Below, one piece after another: positions 1 through 5,304 of a stretch of 5,538 bases of DNA. The stretch covers positions 1-5,538 of the forward strand of contig JAITHQ010000087.1 in NCBI GenBank assembly GCA_031279925.1, given 5' to 3'. The stretch is from Treponema sp. (lineage in GTDB: Bacteria > Spirochaetota > Spirochaetia > Treponematales > Breznakiellaceae). The position numbers were made by a program, and so were the translations under genes. Below the pieces are notes generated by a model that saw only the letters and a program-made list of their open reading frames with translations, was not told where the DNA came from and searched no databases. Every line of letters starts with the position of its first letter. The stretch's first letter is position 1.

Positions 1-4
1 CCGG

Positions 5-26
5 TTTTTGCGGCTTGCCGCAAAAA
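5..26. repeat. Perfect 10-bp inverted repeat (hairpin) at window edge
   Basis: TTTTTGCGGC at 5-14 and GCCGCAAAAA at 17-26 are exact reverse complements. Folded as RNA the centre can form a GCGG stem closed by a CUUG tetraloop, extended by five A-U pairs. It is not a standard intrinsic terminator on either strand, because the T tract lies 5' of the GC stem and the A tract 3' in both readings. It may be an operator, a repeat-element end or the tail of an upstream gene; the window does not reach far enough left to decide. Confidence 0.6.
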
Positions 27-95
27 TGAGCCCTGATTATTACCGGGTGACGCAAAGATGTTAGGCACCAAATTTGCTTGCGATCTGGAGGTTCG

Positions 96-164
96 ATGCA
101 GTTTGGCGGTTTATTAATCAGCGCTTCCTTAAGTTATGATGTTGAACTTGCCTCCCTTCGCTAG
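96..164 (+). CDS. Possible 22-residue small protein or leader peptide
   Basis: The ORF starts at ATG 96 and ends at TAG 162-164, encoding a peptide that begins MQFGGLLISASL and ends DVELASLR. The reason to take it seriously is the full GGAGG at 87-91, four bases before the ATG, which is stronger than any ribosome site before the helicase. A weak CCC/GGG dyad (154-156 with 164-166) spans the stop codon and is followed by CTTT. A poor promoter-like pair, TTGCCG (15-20) and TATTAC (38-43) with a 17-base spacer, lies upstream. No similarity is recognised. It could be a leader peptide, an independent small gene, or chance; codon number alone gives no support. Confidence 0.3.
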   Translation: MQFGGLLISASLSYDVELASLR

Positions 165-265
165 GGGCTTTGAAACCGGCTCGTAATAGCAAACCCTTTC
201 GGCACAAAAAATTCAGTTTTTTAAGAAAAAATGGCCGCGCTTTGGTTTTTCGGGCCGGCATGCCC

Positions 266-294
266 TTCACTTTAGATTTTCCTGTCTATATACT
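266..294 (+). promoter_or_regulatory. Sigma70-like promoter of the helicase operon
   Basis: TTCACT (266-271, two mismatches to TTGACA) and TATACT (289-294, one mismatch to TATAAT) are separated by exactly 17 bases. Transcription would be expected to start about seven bases after the -10 box, near 301, leaving only some three bases before the helicase ATG at 304. No Shine-Dalgarno site is well placed for that ATG, which agrees with a leaderless or near-leaderless message. The -35 box is mediocre, so the call rests mostly on the -10 box and its spacing. Confidence 0.5.
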
Positions 295-303
295 GGATAG
301 GTT

Positions 304-2025
304 ATGGCAAATAAAAAGCAAGGGAACGCCGGGCCGCCGCAAAGGATGGCGGATAATCCCCTGATTGTGCAGAGCGACCGGACTCTTTTACTCGATGTAC
401 ACGCCGCAGGAGCCGAAGAGGCCAGATCCGCAATCATACCATTTGCGGAACTTGAGAAATCGCCTGAACATATTCATACCTATCGTATAACGCCTCTCTC
501 GCTCTGGAACGCCGCAAGCGCGGGTTTTCGGCCTGCGGATATTGCCGAGCGCCTTGAAAAATACAGCCGCTACCAAATTCCTCCGGGAATTACCGGCGGT
601 TTTGCCGATACCATGTCCCGCTATGGGAAGATCAGGATGGTTTCTACGCAAAGCGATGATGAGTTGTATCTGGTGATCGAAGACGCGGCGGTGCGGGCGG
701 AAATCGAGGCGGTTAAAACGCTTGAAAAATATCTAAAAAAAATCGCCGGGGGATTTTCCTTGCGCCTGCTTGACCGGGGAACGGTAAAACGTACACTGAT
801 TCAACAGGGCTGGCCGGTACAGGACGAAGCGCCGCTGGCGCAGGGTGAGGCGCTGGATATTAGATTACGGGAGGAAAGCCGATCGGGGCGGCCTTTTGTT
901 CCACGGGATTACCAGATCGAGGCGGCCCGGTCGGTACTGGGCGATGGTAAGCCTGGTACGGGTTACGGCGTGGTGGCCTTGCCGTGTGGATCGGGAAAAA
1001 CCATTGTCGGTATGGTGATCATGTCGCTGCTTAAAACCAACACGCTGATTTTAACAACTAACGTTGCGGCGGTACACCAGTGGATCGATGAACTGCTGGA
1101 CAAGACCGAATTGGAGAGGGAGCAGATAGCCGAGTATTCGGGCGATTCAAAATCAGTCGCGCCGGTTACCATTGCCACCTATCAGGTCATTACCTGGCGG
1201 CCTGACAGCGAATCGGATTTTCCCCATTTTCGCCTTTTCCGGGAGCGGGCATGGGGCCTTATCATTTACGATGAAGTGCATCTGCTTCCCGCGCCGGTAT
1301 TTCGCGTAACAGCTGAATTGCAGGCATTGCGGCGGCTGGGGCTTACGGCGACTTTAATCCGCGAAGACGGCGCGGAGGATGCGGTCTTTAGCCTGGTAGG
1401 GCCAAAACGCTACGATGTGCCCTGGAAAGACCTTGAAAGCAAAGGCTGGATAGCCGAAGCCGTCTGCACGGAGATACGGCTGGACCTGCCGGAAAATCTC
1501 AAGATACCCTATGCGGTTGCGCCGCCAAGGGAAAAGTACCGTATTGCCAGCGAGAATCCGCTTAAAGAGGATGTTGTCGCTCAGCTTATCGAGAATCATG
1601 GCGATGATCAGATTCTGGTTATCGGACAGTACATTTCCCAGCTGAATTCACTGGCACGGCTTTTAAAGGCGCCGATCATCACCGGAAAAACGCCTAACGC
1701 CGAGCGGGAACAGATATACGGCAGCTTTAAGCGTGGCGAGGTACGGGTTATCGTGGTTTCCCGCGTTGCCAATTTTGCCATTGATCTGCCCGACGCTTCA
1801 ATGGCGGTCCAGGTTTCAGGCTCCTTTGGTTCCCGGCAGGAAGAAGCGCAGCGGCTGGGGCGGATTATCCGGCCCAAGGGACACAATGCAAAAAGCCGCA
1901 ACGCCTGGTTTTTTACGCTGGTTTCACGCTACACAGTGGAAGAAGACTTTGCCGCGAACCGGCAAAAATTTCTTGCCGAACAGGGATACAAATACTCGAT
2001 TCAGCACTGGAGCAGCACAAAATGA
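304..2025 (+). CDS. xpb: XPB-type (ERCC3/Ssl2-like) superfamily 2 DNA helicase
   Basis: ATP-dependent 3'-5' DNA helicase or translocase of the XPB family, cytoplasmic, expected to act in DNA repair or remodelling. Visible in 573 residues: an XPB/Ssl2 N-terminal-type domain at about 18-115 (PLIVQSD, then SPEHIHTYRITPLSLWNAA), a Q-motif-like FVPRDYQ (198-204), Walker A GSGKT (229-233), DEVH box (323-326), motif III TAT (348-350), the XPB-typical RED motif (353-355), a probable thumb region around 395-420, and motif VI QRLGR (516-520). All key helicase residues are intact, and the length is normal for bacterial XPB. ATG 304 fits the promoter, but Met15 (ATG at 346, MADNPLIVQSD) matches where many homologues begin, so either start is possible; neither has a good ribosome site. 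The stop overlaps the next gene's start, indicating translational coupling. Family assignment is very secure; the cellular role in bacteria is not settled. Confidence 0.95.
   Translation: MANKKQGNAGPPQRMADNPLIVQSDRTLLLDVHAAGAEEARSAIIPFAELEKSPEHIHTYRITPLSLWNAASAGFRPADIAERLEKYSRYQIPPGITGGFADTMSRYGKIRMVSTQSDDELYLVIEDAAVRAEIEAVKTLEKYLKKIAGGFSLRLLDRGTVKRTLIQQGWPVQDEAPLAQGEALDIRLREESRSGRPFVPRDYQIEAARSVLGDGKPGTGYGVVALPCGSGKTIVGMVIMSLLKTNTLILTTNVAAVHQWIDELLDKTELEREQIAEYSGDSKSVAPVTIATYQVITWRPDSESDFPHFRLFRERAWGLIIYDEVHLLPAPVFRVTAELQALRRLGLTATLIREDGAEDAVFSLVGPKRYDVPWKDLESKGWIAEAVCTEIRLDLPENLKIPYAVAPPREKYRIASENPLKEDVVAQLIENHGDDQILVIGQYISQLNSLARLLKAPIITGKTPNAEREQIYGSFKRGEVRVIVVSRVANFAIDLPDASMAVQVSGSFGSRQEEAQRLGRIIRPKGHNAKSRNAWFFTLVSRYTVEEDFAANRQKFLAEQGYKYSIQHWSSTK
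2009..2012 (+). promoter_or_regulatory. Shine-Dalgarno site for the helicase-associated gene
   Basis: GGAG lies nine bases before ATG 2022, inside the last codons of the helicase gene. Together with the ATGA overlap (ATG 2022-2024, TGA 2023-2025) it favours this start over the in-frame ATG at 2070 (Met17) and points to coupled translation of the two proteins. Confidence 0.6.
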
Positions 2026-4145
2026 GAAACGCCGCTTTCCGTTCCGTCGAATTCTGGAAGTCCGCCATAATGACTCTGCCGGATACTTCCTTTTTTGAAC
2101 TTTTGCGGAGCGTCTTTGGCAAAATTAAAACGCCTTTCAATAAACAGATACTGGTGGATGATCTTGAATCGTTCCTGCTGCGGAAGGATATTCAAAAAAC
2201 AATTGCCTGTTATATTGATTATAATGACGCCCGCCTGATCGCCGCTCTTGCCGCGCTTGGAGAACCGGCTCCCGGCGAGATGGAAAGTTTCTTTGCCGGA
2301 GAATTGAGTTACGCTGAACTGCACGCTTGTCTTGTGAATCTGGAAGAACGGTTTATCTGCTACCGTTTTCGGGAAAGCGGATTAAGCCGCTTGGCCCTGA
2401 ATCCCGTTCTGGAGCCTGTTCTTGCGCCGCTTATCGCCGACCGCTCGCTGCTTTTTCCATCAATTTCAGCTAACGATGCCAATACCGCGGCTGACCGCCT
2501 GCCCCCGCCGGTTCTGGACGACCGCCTGCTCGCCGGCCTAATTTCCTTTGTTCCCGAAGATGAATCGTTTTTTAAGGCCGAAGGCGAAATCCGTAAACGG
2601 CTCCTTATGCTGGCCGGCGCGGTATTTCCCGGTCTTGCGCTGCAACCGGTCATCGGCGGCCTGCGCGTCCTGGGGCTCTTTAAAACCGAAGGCGAGCGGC
2701 TGATTCCTGATTTCCGGCGTTACGCCGATTTTGGGAAACTCAGCAGCCGAGAACGCATTGAGTACTGCGCGGCGGGTATCTGCTGCTTCAATACCGCCGA
2801 AACGCCCAGGGATATTTCACCCTGGCTGTTCCGCAAAGAGCTTACCGCCCTTGCCGCTTGTGTGCACCGTTTTTTGGATTCGCTTGAAACGGAGCGGCTG
2901 TATCCAGGAAAGACATTAAAAGCGATGGCCTTTATGATTGAACGCGGCGGCGCGGGACTTGCTGCCGAAATTGAGCAAAAAAAAATTAACGTCAAAGCGC
3001 TTATTGACGCGCTGGAGATCGTTGGTCTTTTGGCGCGTGTTTCGGCGGAATATTACCGGCTTGGTTCTTTAGCCCGGGAGCCGTCGGACGCCGCCGGCAA
3101 GGCGCCGGTAATCGCTATGGATACGCCGTTTTCGTGCCTGGTATACCCGGAAATCGCCTATGCCGACGTATTAAGCCTTGCTTCCCTGTTTGAGATTCGG
3201 GAAGCCGGCGCAACAGTTCGTTTTGAAATAACGCGAAATTCCGCCCTGCGCGCCTTTAATCGGGGTTTCTCTTCAGGTATGATGATAGACTTGTTGCGGC
3301 GGCTTTCGGGGAACAGAATAGACGAAACCCTGATCTGGACAATCAAGGATTGGGAAAAGCGTTATGGGGAAGTTTCCCTGATTCGGGGGCTGCTGTTGAA
3401 ACTTGCGCCGGAACGCCGCTACCTTGCGGAAACCGGGCCGCTGGCCGCGCTTATCAGGGAAACCCTTGCGCCGGGAATATATCTGCTCAACGAAACCGAA
3501 GAAACCCAGGCGGCAGCGGCATTGCGGAAAGCGGGGGTGGATATTGTGGCCCTTTATAATGAACCGGCAATAAGCGCAGCCATTTGCTCCGGGCAAACCC
3601 ATAACAGTTTTGCCCGGCTTGTTTCCACGTCATCCCAAAACCATAAAAAAAATCCCGGCGCCGGCATGCAGCCATTACCTCCGTGCACGGCGTATGAAAA
3701 TTCTTTACAACTGTCTACCTTAATTGGAGGCTTTCATTCTATACTGGAACAAATGAGGCTTAGCAAAGAGGAGCGTGACGAACTGGCCGCACGCATAGAC
3801 CGGCGGCTGGTGCTCAACGAATCCCAACTGCGTGACGCCTTTATCCGTTACGAGAAATTGGAAGCCCGCGGCCTTGACTATGTGGGCAAGGCAATGATCG
3901 CGAGGCAGGCCATTGCCCTGCAATCGCCGGTGGAGTTGGTAAGGCCGGGCAAGAGCGGTGAACGGATTTTCGGGATTCCCAAAGCGTTGGAAAAAGAGGG
4001 CGGTGAGAGTATTCTGGTTATAAGCCCCCTTGGCCCCTTTGCGGAATCCGGCGGCGAAAACGGCGATTCAATGCGAATCCCGCTGGGAAAGATCAGCCTC
4101 TTGCGGCGGATCAAAAAATCAATTTTCGAAAACGCTTCTGTGTAA
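2022..4145 (+). CDS. XPB-associated protein with Ssl2/XPB N-terminal-like domain (Helicase_C_3 type)
   Basis: A 707-residue protein without helicase motifs, presumed to be a cytoplasmic partner of the helicase just upstream. The N-terminal part is helical and resembles winged-helix modules (LPDTSFFELLRSVFGKIKTPF at 19-39; SYAELHACLVNLEERFICYR at 96-115). A second such module may lie at about 260-350. From about 370 to 460 comes a domain of the Helicase_C_3 / XPB-Ssl2 N-terminal type: FSCLVYPE (370-377), an FEITRNSALRAFNRG segment, and KDWEKRYGEV around Trp444. The same kind of domain begins the upstream helicase. The C-terminal 100 residues end in a beta-rich segment (ILVISPLG, then MRIPLGKISLLRRI) that vaguely recalls a WYL or SH3-like fold; this is weak. 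Similar proteins sit next to XPB in treponemes and actinobacteria. The start at 2022 rather than Met17 is preferred because of the ribosome site and because EFWKSA before Met17 looks like part of the domain. An A9 run at 2977-2985 is a possible slippage site. Exact biochemical role unknown. Confidence 0.85.
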   Translation: MRNAAFRSVEFWKSAIMTLPDTSFFELLRSVFGKIKTPFNKQILVDDLESFLLRKDIQKTIACYIDYNDARLIAALAALGEPAPGEMESFFAGELSYAELHACLVNLEERFICYRFRESGLSRLALNPVLEPVLAPLIADRSLLFPSISANDANTAADRLPPPVLDDRLLAGLISFVPEDESFFKAEGEIRKRLLMLAGAVFPGLALQPVIGGLRVLGLFKTEGERLIPDFRRYADFGKLSSRERIEYCAAGICCFNTAETPRDISPWLFRKELTALAACVHRFLDSLETERLYPGKTLKAMAFMIERGGAGLAAEIEQKKINVKALIDALEIVGLLARVSAEYYRLGSLAREPSDAAGKAPVIAMDTPFSCLVYPEIAYADVLSLASLFEIREAGATVRFEITRNSALRAFNRGFSSGMMIDLLRRLSGNRIDETLIWTIKDWEKRYGEVSLIRGLLLKLAPERRYLAETGPLAALIRETLAPGIYLLNETEETQAAAALRKAGVDIVALYNEPAISAAICSGQTHNSFARLVSTSSQNHKKNPGAGMQPLPPCTAYENSLQLSTLIGGFHSILEQMRLSKEERDELAARIDRRLVLNESQLRDAFIRYEKLEARGLDYVGKAMIARQAIALQSPVELVRPGKSGERIFGIPKALEKEGGESILVISPLGPFAESGGENGDSMRIPLGKISLLRRIKKSIFENASV

Positions 4146-4150
4146 TAAAA

Positions 4151-4154
4151 GGAG
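4151..4154 (+). promoter_or_regulatory. Shine-Dalgarno site for the NYN-LOTUS gene
   Basis: GGAG is placed five bases before ATG 4160 in the 14-base gap after the preceding stop (TAA 4143-4145). It fixes the start of the third gene and shows that the gene is translated from the same polycistronic message; no separate promoter fits in the gap. Confidence 0.75.
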
Positions 4155-4159
4155 AAGAT

Positions 4160-4957
4160 ATGCCTTTACTGTCATTTTCAAGTTTCCCCGCAGCGGGAAC
4201 TGCGCCTGTCGAAACAGGGCAGGCAAAACTTGCGGTTTTAATCGATGCGGACAACACCCAGCCCGCCATAATCGAAGGTCTGCTTGACGAAGTTGCCAAA
4301 TACGGTATAGCCAGCGTTAAGCGAATTTACGGTGACTGGACAAGCACCAACCTCCGTTCATGGAAAGACCGCCTGCTGGAATACGCCATCCAGCCCATTC
4401 AACAGTTTTCCTACACATCGGGCAAAAACGCCACCGACTCGGCAATGATCATCGACGCGATGGATTTGCTCTACACTGAAAAACTCGACGGCTTTTGCAT
4501 TGTCTCAAGCGATTCCGACTTTACCCGTCTTGCCGCCCGCCTGCGGGAAAGCGGGCGCACCGTCTACGGCTTTGGCGAAAAGAAAACCCCTCGCGCCTTT
4601 GTCTCGGTCTGCGATAAATTTATTTACACGGAAATATTAAAGGATAACCAGGAAGAAGTTGACGACGAGGACGCAAAACCCGCCTCCAAACCCAAAAAAG
4701 ATTTCAAGGTTGACCGTAAACTCCTTAAGCTGCTGCGCGAAACAGTAGACGACCTGGCCGAAGAATCAGGCTGGGCATATCTTGGCGGAGTAGGCCAGAA
4801 AATAAACAACCGCTCGGCGGATTTCGATCCCCGCAACTATGGCTTCAAAAAGTTAGGCGACATGTTCCGGGCCATCCCCCAGTTTGAAACTGAGGAACGC
4901 CCCCAGGCCAACGGCACAGGGCGGCAGGTATTTATCCGCTGGAAGAAGAAAAGATAG
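4160..4957 (+). CDS. NYN-domain nuclease with C-terminal LOTUS (OST-HTH) domain
   Basis: A 265-residue two-domain protein of the LabA/DUF88-like NYN family, predicted to be a metal-dependent ribonuclease in the PIN-like fold. The NYN domain runs from about 24 to 160: LIDADNTQ (27-34, Asp29, Asp31 and Asn32), KNATDSAMIIDAMD (89-102, Asp93 and Asp99) and SSDSDFTRLA (116-125, Asp118 and Asp120). The acidic residues expected to bind metal are all present. A charged linker (about 163-182, EEVDDEDAKPASKPKK) leads to a LOTUS/OST-HTH domain at about 185-262 (GWAYLGGVGQ, FDPRNYGFKKLGDMF), a fold known to bind RNA, including G-rich or structured RNA. The first 20 residues are low in complexity and probably disordered; the ribosome site supports keeping them. 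It is the last gene of the operon, 14 bases after the helicase-associated gene, which suggests a functional link to the helicase. Family placement is firm; substrate and activity are inferred. Confidence 0.92.
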   Translation: MPLLSFSSFPAAGTAPVETGQAKLAVLIDADNTQPAIIEGLLDEVAKYGIASVKRIYGDWTSTNLRSWKDRLLEYAIQPIQQFSYTSGKNATDSAMIIDAMDLLYTEKLDGFCIVSSDSDFTRLAARLRESGRTVYGFGEKKTPRAFVSVCDKFIYTEILKDNQEEVDDEDAKPASKPKKDFKVDRKLLKLLRETVDDLAEESGWAYLGGVGQKINNRSADFDPRNYGFKKLGDMFRAIPQFETEERPQANGTGRQVFIRWKKKR

Positions 4958-4996
4958 GCCGGGGAGGGGCTTTTCTAAACTGCCGGACGCCCGGCC
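4957..4996 (+). terminator. GC-rich hairpin behind the operon, weak terminator candidate
   Basis: GGCCGGG (4957-4963, starting on the last base of the stop codon) is the exact reverse complement of CCCGGCC (4990-4996). An alternative, tighter hairpin is GCCGG (4982-4986) with CCGGC (4991-4995) around ACGC. Neither is followed by a real T tract (only CTTAG), and the T4 at 4971-4974 follows a mere three-pair stem. It may end the operon inefficiently or stabilise the 3' end of the message. Confidence 0.35.
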
Positions 4997-5027
4997 CTTA
5001 GCGGTATACGAAAATAGAATTCGAGGC

Positions 5028-5064
5028 AAAAAAGGCTGCGGGTACTGATAGGTTCCTGCAAGCC
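5028..5064 (-). terminator. Rho-independent terminator acting on the minus strand
   Basis: Read on the minus strand, GGCT, one unpaired T and GCAGG (5064-5055) pair with CCCGCAGCC (5042-5034) across a 12-base loop. This gives a nine-pair stem with one bulge and one G-U pair, followed directly by six T (5033-5028) and then GCC. This is the standard form of an intrinsic terminator. In the + direction the A6 precedes the stem and no T tract follows, so it would not stop the operon's message. Transcription reaching it must come from the right, where only a 40-codon minus-strand ORF is visible. Confidence 0.65.
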
Positions 5065-5083
5065 GCCGCCGCACAATTAACAA

Positions 5084-5103
5084 CCCCGCCCTAAGGGGCG
5101 GGG
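5084..5103. repeat. Perfect 8-bp GC-only inverted repeat
   Basis: CCCCGCCC (5084-5091) and GGGCGGGG (5096-5103) are exact complements around TAAG, giving a very stable hairpin on either strand. No T tract follows in the + direction; in the minus direction the following bases are TTGTTAATTG, only mildly T-rich. Hairpins of this look occur near the ends of IS200/IS605-type elements and in dispersed palindromic repeats. No transposase gene is present, so the origin is open. Confidence 0.7.
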
Positions 5104-5116
5104 GCATGGGCCATTC

Positions 5117-5136
5117 GCATAACAATCAATTTATGC
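5117..5136. repeat. Perfect 6-bp inverted repeat with 8-base spacer
   Basis: GCATAA (5117-5122) and TTATGC (5131-5136) flank CAATCAAT. It lies 13 bases right of the GC hairpin and five bases left of the next dyad, so it may be part of one larger structured element. Taken alone it could be an operator or a modest hairpin. Confidence 0.5.
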
Positions 5137-5248
5137 AGAACTCGTGAAGGTTAACCTGAAGATCACGAATTATCCCCTCTCTTTTGCGATCCCCCCATAG
5201 TCTACGCTGCATTTCATTACGCTTAACAACTGCTGGTTTTATATACAA
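5126..5248 (-). pseudogene. 40-codon minus-strand ORF, possible remnant of a lost gene
   Basis: From a TTG at 5248-5246 the minus strand is open for 40 codons to a TGA at 5128-5126. The product begins LYIKPAVVKRNEMQRRLWGD and ends with NLHEFCIN; it is rich in charged residues and looks protein-like rather than like a random frame. An internal ATG lies at 5212-5210 (Met13). Neither start has a Shine-Dalgarno site and the frame is closed by TGA just upstream of the TTG. A strong minus-strand terminator lies 62 bases past the stop, as expected for a gene's 3' end. The likeliest reading is the tail of a gene whose 5' part was lost when the methylase region arrived; a small intact gene or a chance ORF remain possible. 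Family not recognised. Confidence 0.3.
5142..5168. repeat. Nested palindromes, possible operator
   Basis: TCGTGA (5142-5147) and TCACGA (5163-5168) are perfect inverted arms. Between them lies the 10-base perfect palindrome AGGTTAACCT (5148-5157), and TGAAG occurs twice as a direct repeat (5145-5149 and 5157-5161). The arms and the inner palindrome are not concentric (centres about 2.5 bases apart). It lies about 100 bases upstream of the methylase -35 box, where a regulator or a structured RNA is conceivable. It also falls within the minus-strand ORF. Confidence 0.45.
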
Positions 5249-5269
5249 AACGGCTCAAAACTTGGAGAC

Positions 5270-5298
5270 TTTACATTCTTGAACAGCTAAGTTATCAT
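5270..5298 (+). promoter_or_regulatory. Strong sigma70-like promoter of the methylase gene
   Basis: TTTACA (5270-5275) and TATCAT (5293-5298) each differ from consensus at one position and are exactly 17 bases apart. The -10 box ends six bases before the methylase ATG, so the expected transcription start coincides with the A of that ATG at 5305. This predicts a leaderless message and agrees with the absence of any Shine-Dalgarno site there. Confidence 0.65.
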
Positions 5299-5304
5299 AT
5301 TTAT

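Larger units (their letters stand above)
1..303. other. Leader region upstream of the XPB operon
   Basis: No convincing long gene lies here. What it holds, left to right: a perfect inverted repeat at the edge (5-26), a partly self-complementary stretch (CCAAA 68-72 with TTTGG 102-106), a 22-codon ORF behind a GGAGG (96-164), an AT-rich tract with T6-AAG-A6 at 217-231, a short GGGC/GCCC dyad (252-255 with 262-265) and the helicase promoter (266-294). A + strand frame open from the window edge to a TAG at 62-64 could be the C-terminal tail of an upstream gene, but 20 codons are too few to judge. Confidence 0.6.
4958..5304. other. Structured intergenic region between operon and methylase
   Basis: No long gene lies in these 347 bases on either strand. 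The stretch holds, in order, the GC-rich hairpin after the operon, a minus-strand intrinsic terminator (5028-5064), three perfect inverted repeats (5084-5103, 5117-5136, 5142-5168), a 40-codon minus-strand ORF (5126-5248) and the methylase promoter (5270-5298). Composition shifts from GC-rich on the left to AT-rich beyond about 5165. The combination looks like a junction between the operon and separately acquired DNA, with a decayed minus-strand gene or a repeat element in between. Confidence 0.6.

Noticed and set aside
2..64. Open + strand frame from the window edge to TAG, as tail of an upstream gene
   Set aside because: Only 20 codons (ending RVTQRC) are visible; the opposite strand is also open there from a GTG at 69-67, so neither reading can be preferred.
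60..66. GTTAGGC as an integron attC R' box, since treponemes can carry integrons
   Set aside because: No matching RYYYAAC box at a suitable distance, no paired L boxes, and no cassette or integrase in the window; a seven-base match alone is expected by chance.
91..99. GGTTCGATG as a tRNA T-loop
   Set aside because: The flanking bases do not form a T stem, and no acceptor, D or anticodon arm can be built around it.
231..275. 14-codon ORF between the T6/A6 tract and the promoter
   Set aside because: It lacks a ribosome site and ends inside the helicase promoter; nothing distinguishes it from chance.
170..364. 64-codon + strand ORF from a TTG, overlapping the helicase start
   Set aside because: It has no ribosome site, a random-looking basic product, spans the helicase promoter and overlaps the well-supported helicase frame by 61 bases.
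4853..5125. 90-codon minus-strand ORF across the end of the NYN gene
   Set aside because: Its frame runs straight through the minus-strand terminator and the GC hairpin and is antisense to the LOTUS domain; the product is low-complexity and typical of a shadow frame.
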